A stretch of DNA of 64,000 bases from Ancylobacter polymorphus (lineage in GTDB: Bacteria; Pseudomonadota; Alphaproteobacteria; Rhizobiales; Xanthobacteraceae). The position numbers and the translations under genes were made by a program. Where the stretch lies: assembly GCF_022836935.1 (NCBI RefSeq), contig NZ_CP083241.1:62001-126000 (forward strand), in the 5' to 3' direction. Shown piece by piece: positions 8,615-16,403 of this stretch (position 1 is its first letter; every line of letters starts with the position of its first letter). The notes beneath the pieces are model-generated. The model was not told the origin of the DNA. It was given only the letters and a program-made list of their open reading frames with translations, and did not search any database.

Positions 8615-9580
8615 TCACAGTGGATAGGTGACGGGCGAGGACCAGGCGGGGTCCTCATGCTTCGCCCAGTAGAGGTCGGCCAGCCGGCGGGTGATCGGGC
8701 CCGGGCGACCGAGGCCGATGGGCGCGCCTTCGATGCGGCAGACCGGCATGATGCCGCCGGCGGTGGAGGTGATGAACACCTCATCCGCGCCGCGCAGGTC
8801 GCCGACGCTGACATCCCTCGCCGTGCAGCGGAGCCCTTCCTCGATGCACAGGTCGAACACCGATCGGCGCGTGATCCCTGGCAGCACGCCATAGGCCGGC
8901 GTCGTCAGCGCGCCGTCGCGGACGATGAAGACGTTGAAGCCCGGCCCCTCTGCGATGTTGCCATGGCTGTCGAGCACCAGCGCGGTTTCGGCGCGGCGGT
9001 CATAGGCGTCATAAAGCCCCTTCACGAGATCCAACCAGTGATAGTTCTTGATCTGCGGATCGACCGAGCCGGGCGGAATGCGCACCACATCGCTGATGGC
9101 GATGTCGAGCCCGCGCTCCAGTTGCTCGGCATTGGCGACCGAGCCGAACGGTACCGCGAAGGCGATGAAGCGGTTCACTGCCTGGCGGGGGTCGCGGCTG
9201 AACGTCGGCGAACTGCCGCGCGTGCAGATCATCTCGACATAGGCAGCGCGATGACCGGAGAGGGCGACGCTATTTTCCAGGATCGCCGTCACCTGCGTCC
9301 GATCATAGGGAATGCGCATCCGCAGACGGTCGAGACCGCCGAAGAACCGATCGAGATGCAGGTTCAGACGGAAGAAGCGGCCGTTCCAGACATGGGCGGT
9401 GTCATAGGTGGCGTCGGAATGCAGGAGCCCCCAATCGAGGACCGAAATCTTGGCTTCCGAGACCGGCAGATATTGCCCATCCATGAAGGCGACGCCCTCA
9501 GGATACGCCACAGGGTCGATATGCCTGAGGCTGATGTCGGGAAGCGGCGCGGGCGGGGTCGAAAAGGTAGGGTGAGCCAT
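8615..9580 (-). CDS. Class IV aminotransferase (D-amino-acid / branched-chain transaminase family)
   Basis: PLP fold-type IV transaminase, 321 aa, somewhat longer than DAAT (about 285). Visible landmarks are [15 protein letters not shown] in the N-lobe, the PLP lysine in [13 protein letters not shown], and the phosphate loop [10 protein letters not shown] followed by G-I-T-R-R-S and [11 protein letters not shown]. Its stop overlaps the possible GTG start of the kbl-like gene, so both are probably co-translated and act on one pathway. Substrate and stereochemistry cannot be told from sequence. Divergent from the AsnC regulator. Confidence 0.87.
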   Translation of the reverse strand: MAHPTFSTPPAPLPDISLRHIDPVAYPEGVAFMDGQYLPVSEAKISVLDWGLLHSDATYDTAHVWNGRFFRLNLHLDRFFGGLDRLRMRIPYDRTQVTAILENSVALSGHRAAYVEMICTRGSSPTFSRDPRQAVNRFIAFAVPFGSVANAEQLERGLDIAISDVVRIPPGSVDPQIKNYHWLDLVKGLYDAYDRRAETALVLDSHGNIAEGPGFNVFIVRDGALTTPAYGVLPGITRRSVFDLCIEEGLRCTARDVSVGDLRGADEVFITSTAGGIMPVCRIEGAPIGLGRPGPITRRLADLYWAKHEDPAWSSPVTYPL

Positions 9581-9649
9581 GGGTACGTCCTGATCTGTCT
9601 GCGCGTCGCCGAGCCCTCAGGCGGGGCTGGCCGTCGCCTCGAAGGAGGA

Positions 9650-9657
9650 TGACGTCA
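9650..9657. promoter_or_regulatory. Candidate regulator site between aminotransferase and AsnC genes
   Basis: TGACGTCA, an 8-base palindrome in the 220-base divergent spacer between the aminotransferase (start 9580) and the AsnC-type regulator (start 9801). Similar to the core of the repeat at 7245-7259. Short, so chance occurrence is possible. Confidence 0.25.
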
Positions 9658-9800
9658 CTTTAGGCGCGGGTTCGGGGCCATTTTCCTCAAAGTAGGGCCA
9701 ATTCTGGCTCGTGCGTTGCAAGCACCTGCGATGAAATGAAATGCATGATCAGGGCGGCTCGCGTACAGCCGGGCGCCCGCCACTGGAGAGGAGACCCGCC

Positions 9801-10265
9801 GTGCCCACACGTCTCGATGATCTCGACCGGCGCCTCATCCGCGCCCTGCAGGATGATAACCGGCTCAGTTTCGCCGAACTCGCCGAGAAAGTCGGCTCTT
9901 CTGCCGCCTCCTGCATGCGGCGTGTGAACCGGCTGCGGTCGGAGGGCGTGATCGTCGGCGATGTCGCACTTATCGACCCGAAGAAGGTCGGCAAGTCGCT
10001 CACCGTCATCGTCAATGTCGAATTGGAGCGCGAAAGGCTGGATCTGCTCGACGAGTTCAAGCGCGCCATGCGCGCGACGCCGGAAGTGAGTCAATGCTGG
10101 ATGGTGACGGGTGACGCCGACTTCGTGCTGGTGGTGCTCGTTGAGGATGTCGACGAGTTCGACAATTTCGTCAAAACCCGGCTCTATACCAACCCGAACG
10201 TGCGCAAATTCCGCAGCATGATCGCGCTGGAACGCACCAAATTCGACCCGCGCATCCATGTCTGA
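9801..10265 (+). CDS. Lrp/AsnC family transcriptional regulator
   Basis: 154 aa, the standard length. The GTG at 9801 is chosen because GGAGAGGAG lies 7 bases before it and the protein then begins with the usual L-D-D-L-D-R-R-L-I-R-A-L helix; the longer frame from 9741 adds a non-conserved leader. Helix-turn-helix around residues 20-45 (F-A-E-L-A-E-K-V-G-S-S-A-A-S-C-M-R-R-V), then the RAM ligand-binding domain with V-T-G-D-A-D-F-V-L-V-V. It is divergent from the aminotransferase and probably senses an amino acid to control this block. Confidence 0.93.
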   Translation: MPTRLDDLDRRLIRALQDDNRLSFAELAEKVGSSAASCMRRVNRLRSEGVIVGDVALIDPKKVGKSLTVIVNVELERERLDLLDEFKRAMRATPEVSQCWMVTGDADFVLVVLVEDVDEFDNFVKTRLYTNPNVRKFRSMIALERTKFDPRIHV

Positions 10266-10325
10266 CGCAGACATTTCAAAGTGCCGCCGGCTTTGAGGCG
10301 TTTTAAGCGGAACGTCGCGCAATCT

Positions 10326-10348
10326 GTCGACATGTCGACGGTTTAAAC
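10326..10348 (+). promoter_or_regulatory. Paired palindromes upstream of the deformylase-like gene
   Basis: GTCGACATGTCGAC (10326-10339, 14-base perfect palindrome) is followed by GTTTAAAC (10341-10348). They lie in the 116-base gap after the AsnC gene and 34 bases before the deformylase-like start, where a promoter and operator are expected. No binding protein can be assigned. Confidence 0.3.
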
Positions 10349-10381
10349 GGCAACAATGCCATCCCACAGCATCTATGCACG

Positions 10382-10906
10382 ATGGAAGAAATGCCGGTTC
10401 GGCCTGTTGTTCTCTTCGGCGATCCCCGCCTTCGTCACACATGCCGCCCCGTCGATGTCGCGGCCGACGACTGGCGCCCGGACGCGCATGATCTGGCCGA
10501 TACGCTCACGTGCTTGCGCCAGCGGCTCGGCTTCGGGCGGGCGCTGGCGGCACCTCAGATCGGGTCGCCGCATCGCCTCATCGCCTTCGATTGCGCCCTG
10601 GGACGCTTTGTCATGGCCAATCCTGAAATCATCTGGCGTTCCGCTGAAATGCAGCCGGTCTGGGACGATTGCTTCAGCCTGCCGGGTGTCTGCATGGCGG
10701 TGATGCGCCATCGCTCGGTCAGCGTGCGTTTCCGCACCCTCGACAACGAGCCGGTCGAACTCGCCGAGCTGCCGCCCGACCTCGCCGAGCTAGTGCAGCA
10801 CGAGATCGACCACCTCGATGGAATCCTCATGAGCGACCGGCTCGTCGACTCACGCGCCATCATCAGCGCGGAGATGGCGGCGCTGACAGCTCATCCCGGC
10901 GCATGA
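10382..10906 (+). CDS. Peptide-deformylase-like metalloprotein
   Basis: Deformylase fold, 174 aa. Motif 1 reads G-F-G-R-A-L-A-A-P-Q-I-G (Gln kept), motif 2 D-D-C-F-S-L-P-G (metal Cys kept, but the usual E-G-C-L-S is altered), motif 3 V-Q-H-E-I-D-H-L-D-G (both metal His and the catalytic Glu kept). It should therefore still hydrolyse a formamide, but it is not in the usual def-fmt setting: its stop overlaps the start of an M20 deacylase. I infer removal of a formyl group from a small N-formyl compound rather than nascent proteins; a housekeeping duplicate is the alternative. Confidence 0.8.
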   Translation: MEEMPVRPVVLFGDPRLRHTCRPVDVAADDWRPDAHDLADTLTCLRQRLGFGRALAAPQIGSPHRLIAFDCALGRFVMANPEIIWRSAEMQPVWDDCFSLPGVCMAVMRHRSVSVRFRTLDNEPVELAELPPDLAELVQHEIDHLDGILMSDRLVDSRAIISAEMAALTAHPGA

Positions 10907-12084
10907 GCCGGACAATGGAGGACAAAGGCGCCTTTCTCGCTCGCGCGCTTGCCCTACTGGAGCAGCTCGTCGCGTTTCCAACGGTGCCGGACGCCAGCAC
11001 TCTCGACCTGATCGATTTCTGCGGCGACTACCTCGCGGCGTACGGCGTCGAGAGCCACCGCGTCCCATCGCCCGACGGGCGGCACGCCGCGCTCTACGCG
11101 ACGATCGGCCCCCGCTGTCCCGGTGGGGTGGTGTTATCGGGACATGTCGATGTCGTGCCCATCGAGGGGCAAGTCTGGACCTCGGACCCATGGCGTCTCA
11201 CCGAGCGCGACGGCCGGCTCTACGGTCGGGGAAGCTGCGATATGAAGGGCTTCATTGCTCTCATGCTCGCGGCGGTGCCGGAGCTCCGCGCCGCTCCCCT
11301 CGCCCGGCCGGTGCACCTCGCACTCTCCTATGACGAGGAGGTGGGCTTCGCCGGAGCCCATCGGCTTGTGCCGGTCCTCAAGCAATCCCTACCGATGCCG
11401 CAGGCGGTGATTGTCGGAGAGCCGACACGCCATCAGATCGTCAACGGGCACAAAGCCTATGCCGAACTGGAAACACGGCTGCGCGGCCATGCCATCCATT
11501 CCGGTCGCGCCGATCTCGGGGTGAGCGCCGTGACCATGGCGGCTCGCCTCATTGGCCGGATCGACGAGATGGACCGGGAAAACGCCGCGCGGGCCGCCGC
11601 GCGGCCACCGCTCTTCCAGCCCAACTACACGACGCTGCATTGCGGCCGGATGGAGGGTGGTGTCGCTGCGAGCACGGTGGCGGCGCATGCATGGTTTTCG
11701 ACCGATATCCGCGCGGTGCCCTGGGAGAAGGCCGACGACTATATCGACCGCCTCCGCCGGATCGCCGCCGATATCGAAGCCGAGATGCGGGCAACGCATT
11801 CGGGATGCGGCCTCGACATGCGGGTGATCGTCAACGTGCCCGGCCTGTCGCCCGAAGGCGACCAGAGCGCGACGGCTCTGGCGCAGAAGCTCCTGCCGCG
11901 CGCGGCGCTCACCACAGTCGCCTATGGCACCGAAGCCGGCCTGTTCCAGCGAGCGGGCTGGTCCAGCGTCGTATGCGGTCCTGGCGACATTCTCCAGGCG
12001 CACCGTCCCGACGAGTACATCGAGCGTGCCGAGCTCGTGGCCGGCGTGGACGTTCTGACAAGGCTGACGCAGGCGCTATGTTGA
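10903..12084 (+). CDS. M20 family deacylase, acetylornithine deacetylase (ArgE) type
   Basis: Zinc amidohydrolase, 393 aa. The ATG at 10903 overlaps the previous stop (ATGA), so translation is coupled. Metal ligands are seen in S-G-H-V-D-V-V-P, G-R-G-S-C-D-M-K-G, and Y-D-E-E-V-G-F-A-G, with the dimerisation domain after G-H-A-I-H-S-G-R and the final His in L-Q-A-H-R-P-D-E-Y. The pattern fits ArgE/DapE proteins that strip an acyl group from an amino acid. With a deformylase-like partner, transaminase and importer in the same block, it is more likely a catabolic N-acyl-amino-acid deacylase than the arginine enzyme. Confidence 0.87.
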   Translation: MSRTMEDKGAFLARALALLEQLVAFPTVPDASTLDLIDFCGDYLAAYGVESHRVPSPDGRHAALYATIGPRCPGGVVLSGHVDVVPIEGQVWTSDPWRLTERDGRLYGRGSCDMKGFIALMLAAVPELRAAPLARPVHLALSYDEEVGFAGAHRLVPVLKQSLPMPQAVIVGEPTRHQIVNGHKAYAELETRLRGHAIHSGRADLGVSAVTMAARLIGRIDEMDRENAARAAARPPLFQPNYTTLHCGRMEGGVAASTVAAHAWFSTDIRAVPWEKADDYIDRLRRIAADIEAEMRATHSGCGLDMRVIVNVPGLSPEGDQSATALAQKLLPRAALTTVAYGTEAGLFQRAGWSSVVCGPGDILQAHRPDEYIERAELVAGVDVLTRLTQALC

Positions 12085-12130
12085 CGCGCTGTCGATAGAA
12101 GGTGCTGTGCAGGGATCCGTCTAATGGTCA

Positions 12131-12159
12131 TTGACAGCGAATGAAACCGGTTTCATTCT
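12131..12159 (+). promoter_or_regulatory. Probable promoter of the LacI-regulator operon
   Basis: TTGACA at 12131-12136 is a perfect -35 box. Seventeen bases later CATTCT (12154-12159) is a weak -10 candidate. The first LacI-type operator (12140-12157) fills the spacer, so bound repressor would block polymerase. Confidence 0.45.
12140..12157. promoter_or_regulatory. LacI-type operator, copy 1
   Basis: AATGAAACCGGTTTCATT is an 18-base perfect palindrome with the central CG typical of LacI/GalR sites. It lies between the -35 and -10 elements of the likely promoter and upstream of the regulator gene, so autorepression is likely. Confidence 0.8.
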
Positions 12160-12162
12160 TAG

Positions 12163-12178
12163 ATGAAACCGGTTTCAT
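12163..12178. promoter_or_regulatory. LacI-type operator, copy 2
   Basis: ATGAAACCGGTTTCAT repeats the core of copy 1 exactly. The two centres are 22 bases apart, close to two helix turns, so two repressor dimers could sit on the same face of the DNA. It ends 7 bases before the preferred start codon of the regulator. Confidence 0.8.
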
Positions 12179-12185
12179 TGGTGCG

Positions 12186-13268
12186 ATGAGCGTGGCGAGA
12201 CCTCCCTCCGACATGTCGGCCCCCACCATCCGCCTCGTAGCGCGCGAGGCTGGCGTCTCCCAGGCGACGGTGTCGCGGGCCTTTTCCCAGCCCGAGCTTC
12301 TGACGCCGGCGACGGTGGAAAAGGTTCTCGGCACGGCTCAACGGCTCGGCTATGTCCCCAATCAGGTTGCGCGGGCGCTGTCCACCGGGCGCGCCGGCAA
12401 CATCGCGCTGATCCTCCCGGATGTCGCCAACCCGTTCTTCTCCGCGCTGATGCGCGGCGCGCAGGCGCAGGCGTACAAGCGCGGTTACGCCACCTTTCTC
12501 GGCGATTCCGACGAGACCGCGCATCTGGAAGACATGCTGCTGGGCAAGCTGTCGGCGCAGGTCGACGGTTTCGTGCTCGCCTCGCCTCGCATGGACGAGG
12601 CGGCGATCCGCCGGCACGCGGCGCGCAAGCCGGTCGTGGTGATCAATCGTGATCTCGACGGCATCGGCCGCGTGCTGATCGACACGGCCGCCGGCTTCGC
12701 CACCGCCGTCGAACTGCTGGGCGGGCACGGACACCGGACCATCGCCTATGTCGGCGCGCCGGCCTCCTCCTGGTCGAGCCAGCAGCGGGCGCGCGCGGTG
12801 GCACGCGCCGGTGCGACCTGTGGGCTGAAGGTGGTGGAGATCGCCGCCGGACGCCCGAGCCACGAGGCCGGTCAATCCTGCGTGCCAGCCCTGCTGGAAT
12901 GCGGCGCCACCGCCGCGCTCGCGGTCGATGACGTGGTTGCGCAGGGGATCATGGCCGGTCTTGCCGCGCGCGGCCTGTCGATCCCCGGCGATTTCAGCGT
13001 GGTGGGCTGCGACGACATCATCGCCTCCACCACTTATCCGCCGCTCACCAGCGTCAATGCCCGCTGTGCGCTCGCCGGTGCGAATGCGGTGGATCTGCTG
13101 CTCAACAGCCTCGCCAATCCCACACCGCCCATCGAAAGCCACGTCATCATCGGCGAGCTCATCGTCCGCGGCTCGACCGGGCCGGCCCCTGCCCCCGGCA
13201 CGCCGCCCGGCATCAAGCCCAGCCGAAAAGTGCCGGCGGCCGATCCCAATTCGTCCAGCAGGAAGTGA
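12186..13268 (+). CDS. LacI/GalR family transcriptional regulator
   Basis: 360 aa from the ATG at 12186; the frame is open upstream to 12141 but would then translate through both operators, and a further ATG lies at 12213. N-terminal helix-turn-helix A-R-E-A-G-V-S-Q-A-T-V-S-R-A-F with the hinge N-Q-V-A-R-A-L-S-T-G-R, then a periplasmic-binding-like sensor domain beginning I-A-L-I-L-P-D-V-A-N-P-F-F. None of the candidate starts has a strong ribosome site. First gene of an operon with a sugar-phosphate deaminase and an ABC importer, which it likely represses until a sugar-like ligand binds. Confidence 0.92.
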   Translation: MSVARPPSDMSAPTIRLVAREAGVSQATVSRAFSQPELLTPATVEKVLGTAQRLGYVPNQVARALSTGRAGNIALILPDVANPFFSALMRGAQAQAYKRGYATFLGDSDETAHLEDMLLGKLSAQVDGFVLASPRMDEAAIRRHAARKPVVVINRDLDGIGRVLIDTAAGFATAVELLGGHGHRTIAYVGAPASSWSSQQRARAVARAGATCGLKVVEIAAGRPSHEAGQSCVPALLECGATAALAVDDVVAQGIMAGLAARGLSIPGDFSVVGCDDIIASTTYPPLTSVNARCALAGANAVDLLLNSLANPTPPIESHVIIGELIVRGSTGPAPAPGTPPGIKPSRKVPAADPNSSSRK

Positions 13269-13270
13269 CC

Positions 13271-14014
13271 ATGATCGACATCCGCCTTCACGACAGCAAA
13301 CAGGACAACGCCATCGCCGCCGCAGCCTTCGGCGGCGCCGCCATCCGCGACACCATCGCCGCGCGGGGGGCGGCCAACATCGTCATCGCCACCGGCGCCA
13401 GCCAGTTCGAGATGCTGGAAGCGCTCGTCGCCGCGCCGGGCATTGACTGGTCGAAGGTCACCGCCTTCCATCTCGACGAATATATCGACATGCCGGAGAC
13501 CCACCCGGCAAGCTTCCGCAAATATCTGAAGGAGCGCTTCACCGGCAAGCTACCGACGTTGGGCGCCTTCCATTTCATCGCCGGCGATGCGCCGGACCTC
13601 GATGCCGAACTCGCCCGCATCAACGCCCTCCTCGACGCGCATCCCATCGACGTGATGTTCGCGGGGATCGGCGAGAACGGGCACCTCGCTTTCAACGACC
13701 CGCCCGCCGATTTCGAGAGCACGATCGCCTACAAGGTCGTGCAGCTGGAAGAGCGCTGCCGCCGGCAACAGTTCGGCGAGGGATGGTTCCCGACCTTCGA
13801 CGACGTGCCGACCGAGGCGATCTCGATGACGGTGCAGCGGATCGTCTCGGCCAGGGTCATCGTCCTCACCGTCCCGGACGAGCGCAAGGCGGAAGCCGTC
13901 CGCCATGTCCTGGAAGGGCCCGTCACCAATATGTGGCCGGCCTCGATCCTCCAGCAGCATCCCGATTGCCATGCCTTCCTCGACCGCGCCGCGGCGAGCC
14001 AGCTCACGAAGTAA
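13271..14014 (+). CDS. NagB-like glucosamine-6-phosphate deaminase family protein
   Basis: 247 aa, close to NagB. The ATG at 13271 has AGGAAG at the right distance; a GTG at 13265 overlaps the regulator stop. Family landmarks: A-T-G-A-S-Q-F-E near residue 40, F-H-L-D-E-Y-I with the proton-shuttling Asp, and G-I-G-E-N-G-H-L-A-F-N-D-P with the ring-opening His. In the last motif the usual Glu of N-E-P is Asp, so activity may differ from true NagB. The family converts amino-sugar phosphates to ketose phosphates plus ammonia. The operon suggests that the imported compound is an amino sugar or similar. Confidence 0.82.
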   Translation: MIDIRLHDSKQDNAIAAAAFGGAAIRDTIAARGAANIVIATGASQFEMLEALVAAPGIDWSKVTAFHLDEYIDMPETHPASFRKYLKERFTGKLPTLGAFHFIAGDAPDLDAELARINALLDAHPIDVMFAGIGENGHLAFNDPPADFESTIAYKVVQLEERCRRQQFGEGWFPTFDDVPTEAISMTVQRIVSARVIVLTVPDERKAEAVRHVLEGPVTNMWPASILQQHPDCHAFLDRAAASQLTK

Positions 14015-14080
14015 CGGCTCGCACGGGCGGCGAGCGCCTGCCAGTGCCGATCGTCAATAATAACCAGAGCGGAGAAACAG

Positions 14081-15241
14081 ATGTCCTGCAGTTGGAAGAC
14101 GCGCCTGTTTGCCACAGGCGCCGTACTCACCTCGATGACCTTCGGCGCCATGGCCGAACCCGTGGTCATCAATGTCATCGACGTGGCCGGCGACCTTCAA
14201 GTCAGCCAGCCGGCTCTCGAAAAGTTCCAGGCCCAGCATCCCGAGCTGGTGTCGAAATTCGTGTTCACCCAGGCCACGGCGCCGGAACTCGCCGGCAAGC
14301 TGAAGGCCCAGCAGGATGCGGGCCGCGTCGACATCGACTTCGTGCTGACCGGCAACGACGCGCTCGCCGCCGGCATGGAACAGGGACTGTGGTTCGAGAT
14401 CCTGCCGAAATATGCAGGCGAGTTCCCGAACCTGAAGGAACTCTACATTCCCGGCGCCTACCTTATGCAGGAAATGGCGCGTGGCCAGGCCTTCGTCATC
14501 GACTGGTACCCCTCCGGCCCGCTGCTCGAATACGCCCCGGACCGTGTGTCCAAGCTTCCCGACACGCCCGAGGCGCTGCTCGCCTACTGCAAGGCCAATC
14601 CGGGCAAGTTCATGTATGCGCGGCCGGCCAATTCTGGCCCCGGCCGCACCTTCGTCATGGGCCTGCCCTACCTGCTCGGCGACAAGGACCCGAAGGACCC
14701 GGTCAAGGGCTGGGACAAAACCTGGGCCTACTTGAAGGAACTCGACACCTGCATCGAGTACTACACCGCCGGCACCACCGCCTCGATGAAGGAACTGGCC
14801 AACGGCACGCGGGACATCATTGCCACCACCACCGGCTGGGACATCAACCCGCGCTACCTCGGCATCGTGCCGGAAGAGTACAAGATCGGCGCCTTCAAGA
14901 ACTTCACCTGGGTTGGTGACGCCAACTACATGGCCATTCCGAAGGGCGTTTCGGAAGAAAAGCTCAAGGTCGTGCTGGAATTGATGAAGTTCCTGCTCAA
15001 GCCGGAACAGCAGGCCTACATGTTCGACCATGGCTACATGTATCCCGGCCCGGCGATCAAAGGCGTGACCCTCGACATGGCGCCCAAGGAGAGCCAGGAG
15101 ACCATCGCGAAGTTCGGCCGGCCCGAATATGCCAGCCTGATCGCCGACAACCCCACCGAAGCGCCGCTCGACGCCAAGCCGCTGGTCGAAATGTTCGACA
15201 AGTGGGACCGCGAAATCGGCGCGGCGAAGATGAAGAAGTAA
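14081..15241 (+). CDS. ABC transporter extracellular substrate-binding protein (SBP family 1 / PotD-like)
   Basis: 386 aa with a signal peptide (positive start, hydrophobic core, A-M-A-E cleavage near residue 25) and GGAGA before the ATG. The mature part has the two-lobed family-1 pattern, with F-V-L-T-G-N-D-A-L-A-A-G-M-E and later P-G-R-T-F-V-M-G-L-P-Y. It belongs with the ATPase and two permeases that follow. That set resembles PotABCD or iron/thiamine-type importers rather than classic sugar CUT1 systems, but the LacI and NagB context points to a sugar-like substrate. Binding preference cannot be read from sequence. Confidence 0.88.
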   Translation: MSCSWKTRLFATGAVLTSMTFGAMAEPVVINVIDVAGDLQVSQPALEKFQAQHPELVSKFVFTQATAPELAGKLKAQQDAGRVDIDFVLTGNDALAAGMEQGLWFEILPKYAGEFPNLKELYIPGAYLMQEMARGQAFVIDWYPSGPLLEYAPDRVSKLPDTPEALLAYCKANPGKFMYARPANSGPGRTFVMGLPYLLGDKDPKDPVKGWDKTWAYLKELDTCIEYYTAGTTASMKELANGTRDIIATTTGWDINPRYLGIVPEEYKIGAFKNFTWVGDANYMAIPKGVSEEKLKVVLELMKFLLKPEQQAYMFDHGYMYPGPAIKGVTLDMAPKESQETIAKFGRPEYASLIADNPTEAPLDAKPLVEMFDKWDREIGAAKMKK

Positions 15242-15248
15242 TCGACCT

Positions 15249-15284
15249 CCGGCGGGACGCAAACCACGTCCCGCCGGATCGCTT
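15249..15284 (+). terminator. Hairpin after binding-protein gene
   Basis: An 11-bp perfect stem CCGGCGGGACG / CGTCCCGCCGG (15249-15259 with 15267-15277), 7-base loop, and a TTTT four bases later. Lies between the binding-protein and ATPase genes, so it probably reduces read-through or protects the upstream mRNA rather than ending the operon. Confidence 0.6.
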
Positions 15285-15317
15285 TTCCGAATTCTCAGAC
15301 AGCGGGATTGAAGGGTG

Positions 15318-16403
15318 ATGGCGATAGCTTCCGCCGGCTTTAGAGAGCTGCGGCTGGACCGCGTCAGCCGGGATTTCGGCGCGCATAACGCGCTCAAGGA
15401 CATCAGCCTGACCGTGCAGCGCGGCGAGTTCATTGCCTTGCTAGGCCCCTCGGGCTGCGGCAAGTCGACCGCGCTCAACTGCCTGGCGGGACTGCTGCCG
15501 CTCAGCGACGGCGCCATCTGGCTCGACGACCGCCGGATCGACACGCTGAAGTCGGAGGAGCGCGGCTTCGGCATGGTGTTCCAGAACTACGCGCTGTTCC
15601 CGCACATGGATATCCGCCGCAATGTCGGCTTCGGCCTGCAGATGCAGGGCGTGCCGAAAGCCGAGACCGCGCGCCGGGTGGATGAGGCGCTGAACGTTGT
15701 CCGGCTGGCCTCGCAGGGCGCCAAGCTGCCGGGGCAGCTGTCGGGCGGCCAGCAGCAGCGCGTGGCGATTGCCCGCGCCATCGCCATCGAGCCGCCGCTG
15801 GTGCTGATGGACGAGCCGCTGTCCAATCTCGACGCCAAGCTGCGGCTTGAAATGCGCGCCGAGATCCGCCGCATTCACCGCCTGCTCGGCTCCGCCACCA
15901 TCTATGTGACGCACGATCAGGACGAGGCGCTGTCTCTGGCCGACCGCATCGTCGTGCTGCGCGATGGCAAAGTGCGCCAGATCGGCACGCCGCCGGACCT
16001 TTACCGGCGCCCGCTGCATGCGGATGTCGCCGAGTTCATGGGTTTCCGCAACGCTCTTGCCGGCCGGATCGTCCGTCGCGAGGGGAACGAGGTGGAGATC
16101 GATTGCGGATTCGCCGGGCCGTTGCGGGGCGTGCCGGTCGATGTGCCGGGCGACATGGCGGGCGACGCGCCGGTGACGGCCGCCATCCGCCCGGCCGACC
16201 TGGTGCCGTCGGCCGCAGGGCCGCTGAACGCCGAAGTGACCGGCATGGAATATCGCGGCGAAGCCTATTTCGGCACCGCCACCGGTCCGGGCGGGCAGGA
16301 ATTGTTCTTCCGCTGCGAGGCGCCGATCGGTGTGGGCGAGGCGGTGCGGCTCGGCGCGCCGGTGGACCGCACTCTCATTTATGCCAGCGAGGGCGGCAGA
16401 TGA
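15318..16403 (+). CDS. ABC transporter ATP-binding protein with TOBE domain (PotA type)
   Basis: 361 aa. Start ATG at 15318 with GAAGGG upstream; a GTG directly before it is possible. Walker A G-P-S-G-C-G-K-S-T near residue 40, Q-loop F-Q-N-Y-A-L-F-P-H, signature L-S-G-G-Q-Q-Q-R, Walker B L-V-L-M-D-E-P-L-S-N-L-D, H-switch V-T-H-D-Q. A roughly 120-residue C-terminal OB/TOBE regulatory domain follows, as in PotA, UgpC and MalK. Its stop overlaps the next permease start (ATGA). Confidence 0.93.
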   Translation: MAIASAGFRELRLDRVSRDFGAHNALKDISLTVQRGEFIALLGPSGCGKSTALNCLAGLLPLSDGAIWLDDRRIDTLKSEERGFGMVFQNYALFPHMDIRRNVGFGLQMQGVPKAETARRVDEALNVVRLASQGAKLPGQLSGGQQQRVAIARAIAIEPPLVLMDEPLSNLDAKLRLEMRAEIRRIHRLLGSATIYVTHDQDEALSLADRIVVLRDGKVRQIGTPPDLYRRPLHADVAEFMGFRNALAGRIVRREGNEVEIDCGFAGPLRGVPVDVPGDMAGDAPVTAAIRPADLVPSAAGPLNAEVTGMEYRGEAYFGTATGPGGQELFFRCEAPIGVGEAVRLGAPVDRTLIYASEGGR

